Assembly: GCA_963693315.1 (NCBI GenBank)
Contig: OY856186.1
Span: 298,722,452 to 298,786,451 of the forward strand
Direction: 5' to 3'
Origin: Diogma glabrata
Lineage: Eukaryota; Arthropoda; Insecta; Diptera; Cylindrotomidae
DNA length: 64,000 bases
Positions 1-8,245 of the stretch are shown here, piece by piece; within the stretch, counting starts at the first letter, position 1; each line of letters opens with the position of its first letter. The translations under genes were made by a program, and so were the position numbers. The notes beneath the pieces are model-generated. The model saw only the letters and a program-made list of their open reading frames with translations, searched no databases and had not been told where the DNA came from.

Positions 1-489
1 AAAATTGAAACTTATTTTCAAAATGCCAAAAATATTGCAAAAATTATAACAAAATCAAAGATTGAAACTTTTTCCAATATTCTTAAAATATTGCAAAAAG
101 TATAACAAAATAAAAAATACAAACTTTTTTCAAAATTCCAAAAATTATAATAAGATCAAAACTTTAAACCTTTTCAAAATTCTAAAAATATTGCAAAAAT
201 TAAAAAAGAAATCAAAATCAAAAATACAAACTTTTTTTAGAATTCCAAAAGTATTCCAAAATCAAAAACACAAACTTTTTTCAAAATTCCAAAAATTATA
301 ATAAAATCAAAAGTTTTTTCAAGAAAATTTTTACAAAATCAAAAATGGTAGTGCCAATTTTCAGAAAAAATTATATTGCCGTTTTCGAGAAAAAATTTAT
401 AAATATACAATTCCAATGAAGGAGCTAAGCCATAAATAAAAAAAAAAAAAAAAAATATACAATTATTGCTCTTTTAATAAGTAACGGTG
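1..489. repeat. Left flank of the Polinton: dispersed AT-rich repeat
   Basis: This stretch is repeated almost letter for letter at 61237-61726, differing visibly only by one base in a poly-A run near 440-455. It consists of loosely periodic AAATTCCAAAAAT / ACAAACTTTTTTC blocks. The copy continues across the Polinton at 16592-16717. A 79-residue open frame at 62-301 is just the translation of this low-complexity repeat and I do not call it a gene. Confidence 0.85.
484..489. repeat. Target-site duplication, left copy (ACGGTG)
   Basis: ACGGTG sits directly before the left terminal inverted repeat and again directly after the right one (16586-16591). The uninterrupted repeat copy carries it once, at 61721-61726. 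Six-base duplications are the known hallmark of Polinton/Maverick integration. Confidence 0.95.
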
Positions 490-1773
490 AGTAGTATAGT
501 GCCACCTTGTATGATCTTGTTGGCTTTCGGAAATGGTACAATATACTAAGCTTGTGCACCTTAAAAATTTTTCAAGTTGCACACGTGTATTTTTTGGTTG
601 GGTATTGATACATGTATTAAATTTATGGAATTGTATGAATTTAGCACATTTCTAGTGCAAGTGTGATCGCTTAGGATGTTTTACAAGCAGTATATCAATA
701 GATTAGTGTCATTTCAAAGGTGTGAGGGCTATGTTATGAGTAATTTATCTCTGGGATAGTTTTCACAGGGGTAATGAAGAGTTACGTAGGATTTGTTATG
801 CATAATTAAGCTGCGTACTTGTTTCACACACCTAACACGCATGGTCGCATTCAGTTAGCTAGGTGTTAATATAAATTTTCATATATTATTTACATTTTCA
901 ATTTTTGCGACATTAATTTTTTGTTGTTTTTTCTTTGATCGTATATTTTTGTGTGAAGCAGATTATATTATATTATATTATATTAAAAAACAAAAAAATT
1001 TGCATAAGCAAATTCATATCGAGTATTCTACTCGAAACAAAAATCAAGCAAAAGAAATATTGAAAAAAAGTTAAACGAAAAAGTAAAACTTAAATCAAAC
1101 AAAATAAGAAATTAAAAAGATTATCTTAATATTTAGAATAGTCGACATGAATTTGTTTGTTGTGTTTGGTTATTTTTTTTGTTTTTTCTTTGGTCGCGTA
1201 TTTTTTGTGTGAAGCAGAGTATATTATGTAAATTTTCTTTTTATCTTGAAATGAAAAAAATATTAATAAGAAACTTGTTGTTTGTGTAGTTAATATATTG
1301 AGTAGCTGAGTGATTTTGATTTTTTCTTTGAACGCATATTTTTTGTGTTTCGTTAATTATTTGAGTTTGATTAGACTTATGAAGATAATTTTGCATTTTT
1401 TTGTTTTTTCTTTGGTCGCGTATTTTTTGTGTGAGGCAGAGTATATTATGTAAATTTTCTTTTTATCTTGAAATGAAAAAAATATTAATAAGAAACTTGT
1501 TGTTTGTGTAGTTAATATATTGAGTAGCTGAGTGATTTTGATTTTTTCTTTGAACACATATTTTTTGTGTTTCGTTAATTATTTGAGTTTGATTAGACTT
1601 ATGAAGATAATTTTGCAACTATAGATGTTTATTTGGTTAAAATCATTGTAGATAATAATTAAATCAATTGTTTTTATTCATTCAAAATTTTATTATAATA
1701 TGGAAAAATAAATATTTTTGACTCTTAACTCTCTTTCAATCAAAACACTAAACAATAATAAAACTATCGATAC
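490..1773. repeat. Polinton left terminal inverted repeat
   Basis: The reverse complement of 15299-16585. It begins AGTAGTATAGTGCC. The right arm begins AGTAGTAGTATAGTGCC, one AGT longer. By eye I find only a few mismatches over 1.28 kb. The arm contains an internal duplication of about 220 bp (roughly 1177-1396 and 1397-1617) and a repeated motif described separately. Open frames inside it, including a 66-residue one present in both arms, are repeat shadows. No gene is called between 490 and 1910. Confidence 0.95.
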
Positions 1774-1822
1774 GTAGCTGGATGTTTTTGATTTTTTTCT
1801 TTGGTCACATATTTTTTGTGTT
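927..1822. repeat. Six copies of a CTTTGRWCRCRTATTTTTTG motif
   Basis: A motif of nearly 30 bp, T-rich around the core TTTGGTCGCRTATTTTTT, recurs near 927, 1182, 1318, 1402, 1546 and 1793. Five copies lie in the left inverted repeat and so are mirrored in the right one. The sixth lies just inside the repeat, upstream of the ATPase gene. Some copies continue GTGTGAAGCAG, others GTGTTTCGTTAA. Repeated binding sites for a replication, integration or transcription protein are a reasonable inference. Nothing in the sequence shows which. Confidence 0.7.
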
Positions 1823-1865
1823 TCGTTTATTTGAGTTTACTGTTAACAAAACTGTGAAGAAAGTT

Positions 1866-1873
1866 TATAAATA
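1866..1873 (+). promoter_or_regulatory. TATA box before the ATPase gene
   Basis: TATAAATA lies 38-45 bases before the ATPase ATG. A TTCAGATT, resembling the arthropod initiator, follows about 22 bases downstream, the expected spacing for a TATA/Inr core promoter. Confidence 0.6.
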
Positions 1874-1910
1874 GTGGTTCAAACTGTTCAGATTACTTAT
1901 TGCTAAAAAA

Positions 1911-2591
1911 ATGTTTAACGTGGAAATTCCGTTCACGATGCAGATAAGTGGACCATCAAGTTGTGGGAAAACAACTTTTGTCTTGAGACTCTTACCACAA
2001 ATTCAGGGTATAAAGAAACTGATTTGGTGTAACGGTGAGAAGAATTCAGTATCGACAAATGATTTAGAATATTTTGAAGAAGTTGATGTGTTTGATTTTG
2101 TTCCCACAAACTTTGAAAACTTAGAAAATACTTTAATCATTTTGGATGATTTGATGACGGATGCTTATACCAAAAATGTATGTGAACTGTTTACTAAAGG
2201 TTCACACCATCGAAATGTTTCTGTTGTCTTGATTACGCAAAATGTCTTCCATCAAGGCAAATTTTGCCGGGATATATCATTAAACTGCAAATATTTAGTT
2301 GTGTTCAACAATCCAAGGGATAAATCGCAAATTTATCCCCTTGCACGACAAATTTATCCGGAGCGTGTAGGCGAGCTAGTAAGGGTATATAAAGAGGCAG
2401 CGTCGAAACCACATGGTTATTTATTTATGGATTTAACGCAATCGTGTAACGATTTATTTCGTTTTCGCACTAATATTTTCAATAAGGACTATCAAGAGTG
2501 TTATGCACCATCAAATTTAGTTTCACAACTAAGCCGTTATGAGGCGTCTAATGGTACACAGGCATACGTTACATTTCTTAAAAAATTGTAA
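1911..2591 (+). CDS. Packaging ATPase, HerA/FtsK (A32-like) family
   Basis: A 226-residue P-loop NTPase that in Polintons and related viruses is thought to pump the genome into the capsid. Seen: Walker A GPSSCGKT at residues 14-21, Walker B LIILDD at 75-80, and a following LITQN (108-112) typical of this family's sensor motif. Length matches Polinton ATPases. It is the first gene of the + strand virion block, under a TATA box 38-45 bases upstream. The ATG at 1911 is the first in frame and precedes a normal N-terminus. The 3' end overlaps the next open frame by 53 bases and contains an internal TATA element (2384-2398). No damage seen. Confidence 0.93.
   Translation: MFNVEIPFTMQISGPSSCGKTTFVLRLLPQIQGIKKLIWCNGEKNSVSTNDLEYFEEVDVFDFVPTNFENLENTLIILDDLMTDAYTKNVCELFTKGSHHRNVSVVLITQNVFHQGKFCRDISLNCKYLVVFNNPRDKSQIYPLARQIYPERVGELVRVYKEAASKPHGYLFMDLTQSCNDLFRFRTNIFNKDYQECYAPSNLVSQLSRYEASNGTQAYVTFLKKL
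2384..2398 (+). promoter_or_regulatory. Internal promoter GGTATATAAAGAGGC (copy 1)
   Basis: This 15-mer inside the ATPase gene is identical to one at 4643-4657 that sits just before the virion-core gene. It would drive the small ORF starting at 2539 and the 279-residue ORF at 2871. The exact match in two unrelated coding contexts points to regulation rather than chance. Confidence 0.55.
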
Positions 2592-2874
2592 GCCGTGCGA
2601 ACGAAAATATATTTTATCAAAAAGTCAACCAGATCTAATAAAAACTTTATGTGAAATTTGTATGAATGTTTTAAATGGAAATGTCAAATTAAGTAAAAGC
2701 TGCAAAAATCATTTGAGTAATTATAAATACTCTTTACGTAAAATTTCTGATCTAAAAACGAATTTATCAACGAAACGTAAAGTTTTGATTCAAAAAGGTG
2801 GGTTCTTACCGGTTATTTTAACAGCTGTTTTATCTGGACTAGTTGGGAAGCTGCTTGAAGGAGCATTAAAATGA
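2539..2874 (+). CDS. Small Polinton protein with hydrophobic C-terminus
   Basis: A 111-residue basic protein. The region from about residue 17 (NCKPCERKYILSKS) through LIKTLCEICMNVLNGNV and the tail QKGGFLPVILTAVLSGLVGK resembles a small conserved protein that recurs in Polintons and adintovirus-like genomes next to the ATPase; its role is not known to me. The C-terminal 20 or so residues form one hydrophobic segment that could insert in a membrane or be an amphipathic virion peptide. It starts inside the ATPase gene (53-base overlap). The next in-frame ATG (2662) would lose the conserved front half, so I keep 2539. The stop overlaps the next start as ATGA. Confidence 0.75.
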   Translation: MRRLMVHRHTLHFLKNCKPCERKYILSKSQPDLIKTLCEICMNVLNGNVKLSKSCKNHLSNYKYSLRKISDLKTNLSTKRKVLIQKGGFLPVILTAVLSGLVGKLLEGALK

Positions 2875-3710
2875 GTTTACAACGCATGTTTGTTGTTCAT
2901 CCTGATACGTTTGAACGTTGGAAGAAAATTATACTTGATGACAATAATTTATCAGTTTTAGATCGAGAAATGAAAAAAATTTTATACAATAATAAATTGA
3001 ATGATGTTGATAAATGGAATCTTTATCGTCACAATCTTGTAAAGTTTTTAAACGTGAGGAGTAGGTCAGACGGTATGCTAAATCTCCGGTCGCGATTATC
3101 AGATGAAAATGGTCATGGTGAACCACCAGTTAGGAAAGATGTTTATTCGCAAACGAAATTCTTGAGAAAACAAAACGTAAAAATGCAAACAGAGAAACCA
3201 TCCAATCAAAATGCTGTAACACAGACTAGGATGATAAAACAACTTGAAGAAATGCCGTCGTTGGAAGAAGTTTTTCAAACTTCAAATAAATTTTCTAGTT
3301 TCGAACATGATCTAGATCAGGAAAACGATCAGGGTCAGATTAATCTTAGTCGTAAAAATAATGAGAGCGACGAATATCAAGAACTTGATAGAGATGATAG
3401 TTATCGTAAAATAGCTTTAGAAGGTCAACCACCAAACGTACGAATTTCGAGGGAGCGAGAATCTTTGAATCCAAATGAATATAGATTGTTCGAATTGAAT
3501 ACGGGTGAACAGGTTAATGTACCTGTGGAAAAGCGATTTACTCGATCGGCATTAAAAAGATCTAGAGACGATCCTAGTCAAAATGTTCTAAATTTTCCGG
3601 CACGGCGTAAGAAAACTAAAAGTGAAACAAGTACACCGAAGAAATCAAATAAAGTTGCACCGTCACAGTCAAAAATGTCAGATATACCCTGGCAAGTATA
3701 TAAATATTAG
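2871..3710 (+). CDS. Charged Polinton protein of unknown function
   Basis: A 279-residue protein I cannot assign. Its first ~65 residues look folded (MSLQRMFVVHPDTFERWKK, then a predicted helical stretch ending RHNLVKFLNV). The remainder is polar, rich in E, R, K, S and N, and probably disordered, ending in a basic cluster (PARRKKTKSE) that could bind nucleic acid. Position between the ATPase/small ORF and the minor capsid gene suggests a virion or assembly role. It overlaps the preceding stop by ATGA, so it may be translated by reinitiation. A TATATAAATA covers its last codons and probably serves the next gene. Confidence 0.75.
   Translation: MSLQRMFVVHPDTFERWKKIILDDNNLSVLDREMKKILYNNKLNDVDKWNLYRHNLVKFLNVRSRSDGMLNLRSRLSDENGHGEPPVRKDVYSQTKFLRKQNVKMQTEKPSNQNAVTQTRMIKQLEEMPSLEEVFQTSNKFSSFEHDLDQENDQGQINLSRKNNESDEYQELDRDDSYRKIALEGQPPNVRISRERESLNPNEYRLFELNTGEQVNVPVEKRFTRSALKRSRDDPSQNVLNFPARRKKTKSETSTPKKSNKVAPSQSKMSDIPWQVYKY
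3697..3706 (+). promoter_or_regulatory. TATA box before the minor capsid gene
   Basis: TATATAAATA overlaps the last codons of the 279-residue ORF and lies about 65 bases before the next ATG. TCATCA, an initiator-like site, follows about 27 bases later. Confidence 0.5.
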
Positions 3711-3769
3711 TTTTGGCTTTATCTTCATCACTTATCATCACAAGGTGTTAACAAACATCAACTGAAACA

Positions 3770-4651
3770 ATGTTAACAGATCAAAAATCTTTTTATGTAA
3801 CGTTAACAAGTAATAGTTCATTGGATTTATTCCCTCAAAATACTTTATCAAGGTTTACTGCAAAATTACCTTATACACTTAATCTTAGATGTAACGATGA
3901 CACAGAATGGCTTATGGGGATAACGAAATTTGCTTGCACATCTATCGAGAAAAAACAAGCTAAAGAAAACGATCCAACTCTAACGTTTATTACAGAACGA
4001 GGTAATACAGGTCTAGATATATTGGATATATTGAAACAATTTCCAGTTTTATTTGAAATTGTCCAACATGAAGAGTTTTTCAACCGATACACTGATACAA
4101 CAAATCTTCCAAAGTATGTGTTCTCAAAAGATTTCGTTCAAGTTAGCCTTGATAAGCATAACTACAAATTAAAATTTGGTAAAACGTATACCGTTACACA
4201 ACTCTTCGACTCTCTGTTTTCACAAATTGAAAAAAAAGATTGGGCTAACATAATTAAAAATGTGAAAGCATCAATTGCAAATGAATCGTCCTCAGTTTTA
4301 ACTGAACCAAAACTGAATATGATCAAAAAACGTGTACAAGTAAATACAAACGAAAACGAGCAGCAACCAGAAAACATACCAAACTATATGTGTATTTATT
4401 GTGATATAGTCAGACCTCAGATGTTTGGTAATGTTATGGCTAGAGGTTTAATAATGCATCCAGTTAAGTGTGGAAAACAATACGAGAGTTATCAGAATTT
4501 AGATATCGTAAATATTCAATATGTACCAATTGACAAAACACAAATTAATGATATCAGCATTTTGATTACGGATGAAAATGGTGTACAAATTAATTTCAAA
4601 GACGATTCATTTAGCACAATGGTAGTATTACATTTTCTCAAAGGTATATAA
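3770..4651 (+). CDS. Minor capsid (penton-like) protein
   Basis: A 293-residue protein opening MLTDQKSFYVTLTSNSSLDL, then NTLSRFTAKLP and WLMGITKFACTS. The pattern 'FYVTL..NSS...FP.NT.SRF...LP' followed by a statement-like 'W.MGI' strand is the signature I know from Polinton and adintovirus minor capsid (penton) proteins, a single jelly-roll fold closing the capsid vertices. Length is normal for the family. It sits between the charged ORF and the core protein gene, in the usual virion block. Identification rests on the N-terminal pattern and order. The middle of the protein is less conserved. Confidence 0.82.
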   Translation: MLTDQKSFYVTLTSNSSLDLFPQNTLSRFTAKLPYTLNLRCNDDTEWLMGITKFACTSIEKKQAKENDPTLTFITERGNTGLDILDILKQFPVLFEIVQHEEFFNRYTDTTNLPKYVFSKDFVQVSLDKHNYKLKFGKTYTVTQLFDSLFSQIEKKDWANIIKNVKASIANESSSVLTEPKLNMIKKRVQVNTNENEQQPENIPNYMCIYCDIVRPQMFGNVMARGLIMHPVKCGKQYESYQNLDIVNIQYVPIDKTQINDISILITDENGVQINFKDDSFSTMVVLHFLKGI

Positions 4652-4657
4652 AGAGGC
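4643..4657 (+). promoter_or_regulatory. Promoter GGTATATAAAGAGGC (copy 2)
   Basis: Identical to the 15-mer at 2384-2398. It spans the stop codon of the minor capsid gene and ends 27 bases before the core-protein ATG at 4685. TCATTAG, an initiator-like site, lies about 20 bases after the TATA. Confidence 0.6.
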
Positions 4658-4684
4658 GAAACTAATCATTAGATTTATTACACT

Positions 4685-5215
4685 ATGCATAACACCTATT
4701 TAAAGTATTACGCTCTTCAACATGGGGGTCATAATAATAATCCAACCGCCAACGATGAATTTGGAAATGTGCTAAGATTACCAAAAGTATATCAACGTGG
4801 TCGTGGGATTGGTAGTGTCTTCGCCAGTTTTTGGAAATATCTTCAACCACTTCTAAAAAATGGTGCAAATTTCATAAAGAACGAGTTGATTGACACCGGA
4901 GGTGACATTTTGAAAAATATTAATGCACAAAAACCAATTCAAAATATTTTACGTGATCGATCGGTTCAAGTAGTTGATAAGTTAAGGGATAAGGCGATCG
5001 AAAAAATTAACACAATGGCTGGGTCAGGAGCAAGAAGCAATCGTAAGCGAAGAAAACGTAACAAAAACAAAGACTTGAAGAAACCAATAAATAAGAGCTC
5101 AAAACGAATTAAAAGACAATCGAAGACATTATTAGTTCGAGTTAAGAAGCCTCCTCCACCACGCTCTAGGGTATTCAAACAATCATCTCCACGAGTTTTA
5201 GATATATTTACATAA
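4685..5215 (+). CDS. Basic virion-core / pVI-like protein
   Basis: A 176-residue protein with two halves. Residues 36-75 (VYQRGRGIGSVF..., KYLQPLLKNGANF) form the glycine-rich plus amphipathic segment seen in Polinton and adintovirus proteins likened to adenovirus minor core proteins. Residues 115-165 are very basic (RKRRKRNKNK, KRIKRQSK, PPPPRSR), suiting DNA binding. MAGSG at 111-115 fits the adenain cleavage consensus [MIL]XGX-G and would separate the halves. It lies between the two capsid genes, behind a shared 15-base TATA element. The core role is inferred from composition, position and resemblance. Confidence 0.75.
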   Translation: MHNTYLKYYALQHGGHNNNPTANDEFGNVLRLPKVYQRGRGIGSVFASFWKYLQPLLKNGANFIKNELIDTGGDILKNINAQKPIQNILRDRSVQVVDKLRDKAIEKINTMAGSGARSNRKRRKRNKNKDLKKPINKSSKRIKRQSKTLLVRVKKPPPPRSRVFKQSSPRVLDIFT

Positions 5216-5258
5216 AATTTTATAACGTTCAAATAAATATAAAATTAAAGAAAATAAA

Positions 5259-6554
5259 ATGTCTTTTCGAGAATGTATGAAATCCGAATTAGATCTTTTT
5301 GCACCTCGTAACATTCAAACAAACATTTTAAAAACCGAAGAAGTTGCTTATAAGCCTTTAACCAGTTTAGAAAATCAATCAATTATCGAATTCATATGTC
5401 ATGGACACGGCGATATGTACATAGATTTATCTTCAATAAATATTTGTGTGAAACTTCAATTGACTAAAGGTAATGGAACATTGTATACAGATAAAGATGC
5501 AGTTCAGCCAACTGTAGTAAATAATATGTTACATTCATTGTTTCGGCAAGTTAACGTTTCGTTAAATGGAAAGAACATAAATGTTTCGGACGGGAATTAT
5601 AGCTACAGAACGTACATTGAAACATTGTTGAATTTTGGAGAGGATGCGAGCAGAACCCATTTAGAGCTATCGGGATTTTACCCGGACACAAAAAAGCTTG
5701 ATACATTGCAACCATTACAGGAAGGATTATTAAAAAGACAAACCTTGTTGAAAAATAGCAACGTCGTGGAATTGTATGGAAAAGTGCATGCAGATATGTT
5801 AAATCAACCGTTATTGCTTTTGAACAATGTTGATGTGAGATTAACATTTACGCTCAACAAGCCTGAATTTTATGTTTTAACCGATTCGGCAAACGATGAC
5901 ACATCAATAAAAATACTTGAGGCAACAATTTACGTAAAACAATGTACAATTAACACAAATGTTTTAATTGCACATCATAAGATGCTTGAACACACAAACG
6001 CAAAGTATCATTATAAGAGATGTGAGGTGAAATCATATACGGTTCCGGCAAGTGGTAACTCCTTAAACTTGGATAATATTGTGTTGGGCCAGCTGCCAAC
6101 TAACCTAATATTTTTCATGGTTGATAATGATGCATATATTGGGACGAAGAAAAAGAATCCTTATAATTTCAAACACAATAAAGTTACATCATGTATTCTG
6201 TATGTGAATGGGATTCCAACACCAAGTGCCTCGATTACAACCTCATTTACAGTAGGTGATTCGTTCGCCCGTGCGTATTCGAGCCTGTTTTCTACGATGG
6301 GTATACTACACTCATCTCACGGTAACCTCATCACAAAGGAGATGTACGCGCACGGATATTTTATGATCGCGTACGATCTTACATCAGATTTATCGGCCAA
6401 CGATAACTGTTCGTTTTTACTTAACCAAGGAAATATACGTTTCGAAGCTCGTTTTGAAGCAGCGATTCCAACTACCACAACTTGTTTAATTTACATGGAA
6501 TACGATGCAACCTTGGAGATTGATAAAAATAGAAATATTATTTTAGATCAATAA
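5259..6554 (+). CDS. Major capsid protein (double jelly-roll, hexon-like)
   Basis: A 431-residue protein matching the Polinton/adintovirus major capsid protein. Recognisable features are an N-terminal ELDLFAPRNIQTNI, the strand LFRQVNVSLNGKNI, then DGNYSYRTYIETLLNFGEDA (around residues 110-130), a combination I know from this family. It builds the trimeric capsomers of an icosahedral shell. No frame break. It follows the core gene by 43 bases containing TATAAC and A-rich leader. The protease gene follows 81 bases later. It is somewhat shorter than many family members, but start and end both look natural. Confidence 0.88.
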   Translation: MSFRECMKSELDLFAPRNIQTNILKTEEVAYKPLTSLENQSIIEFICHGHGDMYIDLSSINICVKLQLTKGNGTLYTDKDAVQPTVVNNMLHSLFRQVNVSLNGKNINVSDGNYSYRTYIETLLNFGEDASRTHLELSGFYPDTKKLDTLQPLQEGLLKRQTLLKNSNVVELYGKVHADMLNQPLLLLNNVDVRLTFTLNKPEFYVLTDSANDDTSIKILEATIYVKQCTINTNVLIAHHKMLEHTNAKYHYKRCEVKSYTVPASGNSLNLDNIVLGQLPTNLIFFMVDNDAYIGTKKKNPYNFKHNKVTSCILYVNGIPTPSASITTSFTVGDSFARAYSSLFSTMGILHSSHGNLITKEMYAHGYFMIAYDLTSDLSANDNCSFLLNQGNIRFEARFEAAIPTTTTCLIYMEYDATLEIDKNRNIILDQ

Positions 6555-6635
6555 TACTTATAAGTTATAACAAAACTGAATCAAAACCATTTCGCCCTTT
6601 AACCTCAAGCATCACAACCTTTTACCTCTAGAGCA

Positions 6636-7214
6636 ATGAATACATCCGATATACGTAAAATTCTCCGGAACAATTACTTCACAAGAAAAAGTTTCCGTGG
6701 CGTATATGCAATTAATCATTTGCCAAAGAAAATACTAAATAATAGACCTGCTAGCTATGTTATCAACACAGACCCATCATCTAAACCGGGCACACATTGG
6801 ATAGCAATTTATTTCCCACTCCGTGGGCCAGCTGAGTTTTTTGATTCATTTGGGCGTCCACCGTCGCTAGATAAAAGATTCAAAACTTTTTTATTAAACA
6901 ACTCGAAGACCTACATTTACAATCCAATCGAATTACAAGATGCCTATAGCTTAACGTGTGGTAAATACTGCTGTCTCTATCTTCTGTACCGATGTAAGGG
7001 CAAGTCTTTGAGAGAGTTTTTAAATGGTTTTGTAAAAAATATGGGTAGATCAAATGATCGCGTTGTAAATTTCCTATTTAAGAAAATGTTTTATAATAAA
7101 AAGAAAAAGATAAAAAATGGAGGAATGAAAAGGAAAAAAGAAAAAACTCAACAACATTATCTAGATAAAAAAACACAAATGAACAAGATAACGAACGCGT
7201 TAACATTTTCTTAA
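6636..7214 (+). CDS. Adenain-like cysteine protease
   Basis: A 192-residue maturation protease of the adenain/Ulp1 (C5-type) fold. The catalytic layout is visible: His54 in GTHWIAIYF, Asp70 in FFDSFGRPP, Gln101 in IELQDA and Cys108 in SLTCGKYC, the same order as adenovirus protease (His, acid, Gln, Cys). It would trim capsid and core precursors; the neighbouring core protein has a matching MAGSG site. The C-terminal 40 residues are lysine-rich, perhaps for DNA binding. It ends the + strand virion block. The gene after it is convergent, with AATAAA sites between (7241-7290). Confidence 0.92.
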   Translation: MNTSDIRKILRNNYFTRKSFRGVYAINHLPKKILNNRPASYVINTDPSSKPGTHWIAIYFPLRGPAEFFDSFGRPPSLDKRFKTFLLNNSKTYIYNPIELQDAYSLTCGKYCCLYLLYRCKGKSLREFLNGFVKNMGRSNDRVVNFLFKKMFYNKKKKIKNGGMKRKKEKTQQHYLDKKTQMNKITNALTFS

Positions 7215-7324
7215 AGCAACTTCTGTTAGCAGCTAATTTTAATAAATTTAAAATCAAATATGTAATGTGAATTTATTGAATATTAATAAAAACAAAATAT
7301 AGTTTTCAAAACAGTTTATTTTAT

Positions 7325-8005
7325 TTATTCCATCGTATTCGTACATAGATTATGATAAAGATCAGAAAATAACTTATTCTTAGACAAAATTGGTATTTCA
7401 TTGAATAATCTTGAATAATTGCAGCAATTATTATTATTTGCAGTGGGTGGCGAAAAAAAGTCTTGATAGTCCAATTTTGTGCAATTTTGAAGAATACATT
7501 TATTCAAATAGAGATTGTAGTAAGCACTTACTTCCATATAAGTAAGCATATACCAGCTGAATATTGAATGTAGAAAAGGTGCCAAATCTCGTAATCTTTC
7601 CCATTCACCTACGTTCAACCTTACTTTCGATGATTTTTCTTTAAAAATTAAAAATTTCTCTCTCTTGCAAAGTGTAAGCTCGAAATTTTTGTTTTTTTCA
7701 TTTGTTGTTGTCTTGTTACAGTTTTGATTTAAGTTTGCTGCATCAAAATATTGTTGAACGTTACCAATTTGATTGAAAAATGTACACCAATCATTCCATG
7801 TAAGGTACTTGTACACCTTATCCTTCAAAATCATCATTTTGGGTGTGAACATTTCCGTATCATATCCAATAACGATAAAACAGGATGTAAAATCGTTTAA
7901 AAAATAAACATACGATAAAAGCAGTTCCGGAATATGACTTATCAGCTTCTCAGTTTTGATCACATCTTTTTCCTTGATACTCTTTATTTTGTTAATTTTA
8001 TTCAT
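7325..8005 (-). CDS. Reverse-strand Polinton protein, function unknown
   Basis: A 226-residue open frame convergent with the protease gene and divergent from the integrase gene (240 bases apart). I do not recognise it with confidence. Seen: a hydrophobic-aromatic centre (HSIFSWYMLTYMEVSAYYNL), a stretch ELTLCKREKFLIFKE followed by VRLNVGEWERLRDLAPFL, and scattered cysteines. The strand-turn-strand followed by 'EW..L' is faintly like the PC4 single-strand DNA-binding fold, but too weak for a name. Length, ATG start and lack of stops in an AT-rich background support a real gene, and an accessory gene at this place is common in Polintons. Confidence 0.6.
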   Translation of the reverse strand: MNKINKIKSIKEKDVIKTEKLISHIPELLLSYVYFLNDFTSCFIVIGYDTEMFTPKMMILKDKVYKYLTWNDWCTFFNQIGNVQQYFDAANLNQNCNKTTTNEKNKNFELTLCKREKFLIFKEKSSKVRLNVGEWERLRDLAPFLHSIFSWYMLTYMEVSAYYNLYLNKCILQNCTKLDYQDFFSPPTANNNNCCNYSRLFNEIPILSKNKLFSDLYHNLCTNTME

Positions 8006-8149
8006 TTTTTCCTGTTTGCTTTTTTTTTTTTAATAGCTTAGATTAGATTTGAGGACTACGCTCAACTGAAATTAAATTACGGCTAACATGTATTTAAACG
8101 AAAATTTCACTTCTTTTTTAATCTATTTTTTCCCGATTAATACAAAACC

Positions 8150-8157
8150 TATAAATA
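8150..8157 (+). promoter_or_regulatory. TATA box before the integrase gene
   Basis: TATAAATA, 89-96 bases before the integrase ATG, in the divergent space between integrase and the reverse-strand ORF. The same octamer precedes the ATPase gene. Confidence 0.5.
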
Positions 8158-8245
8158 ACCAGACAATGTAAATAAATTCCTTGACTGAAACCTTCATTGA
8201 AACTCAAAGCAATCGAACGATCAAACAGCTATTAAATCAACAAAT

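Noticed and set aside
62..301. 79-residue Lys/Asn/Phe-rich frame, repeated at 61298-61537
   Set aside because: Translation of a degenerate AT-rich dispersed repeat, also present in inverted form near 40.7 kb with no coding conservation.
1357..1557. 66-residue frame in the left Polinton arm (mirrored at 15515-15715)
   Set aside because: Identical because the arms are identical; low-complexity AT-rich translation spanning the internal duplication, no promoter or family resemblance.
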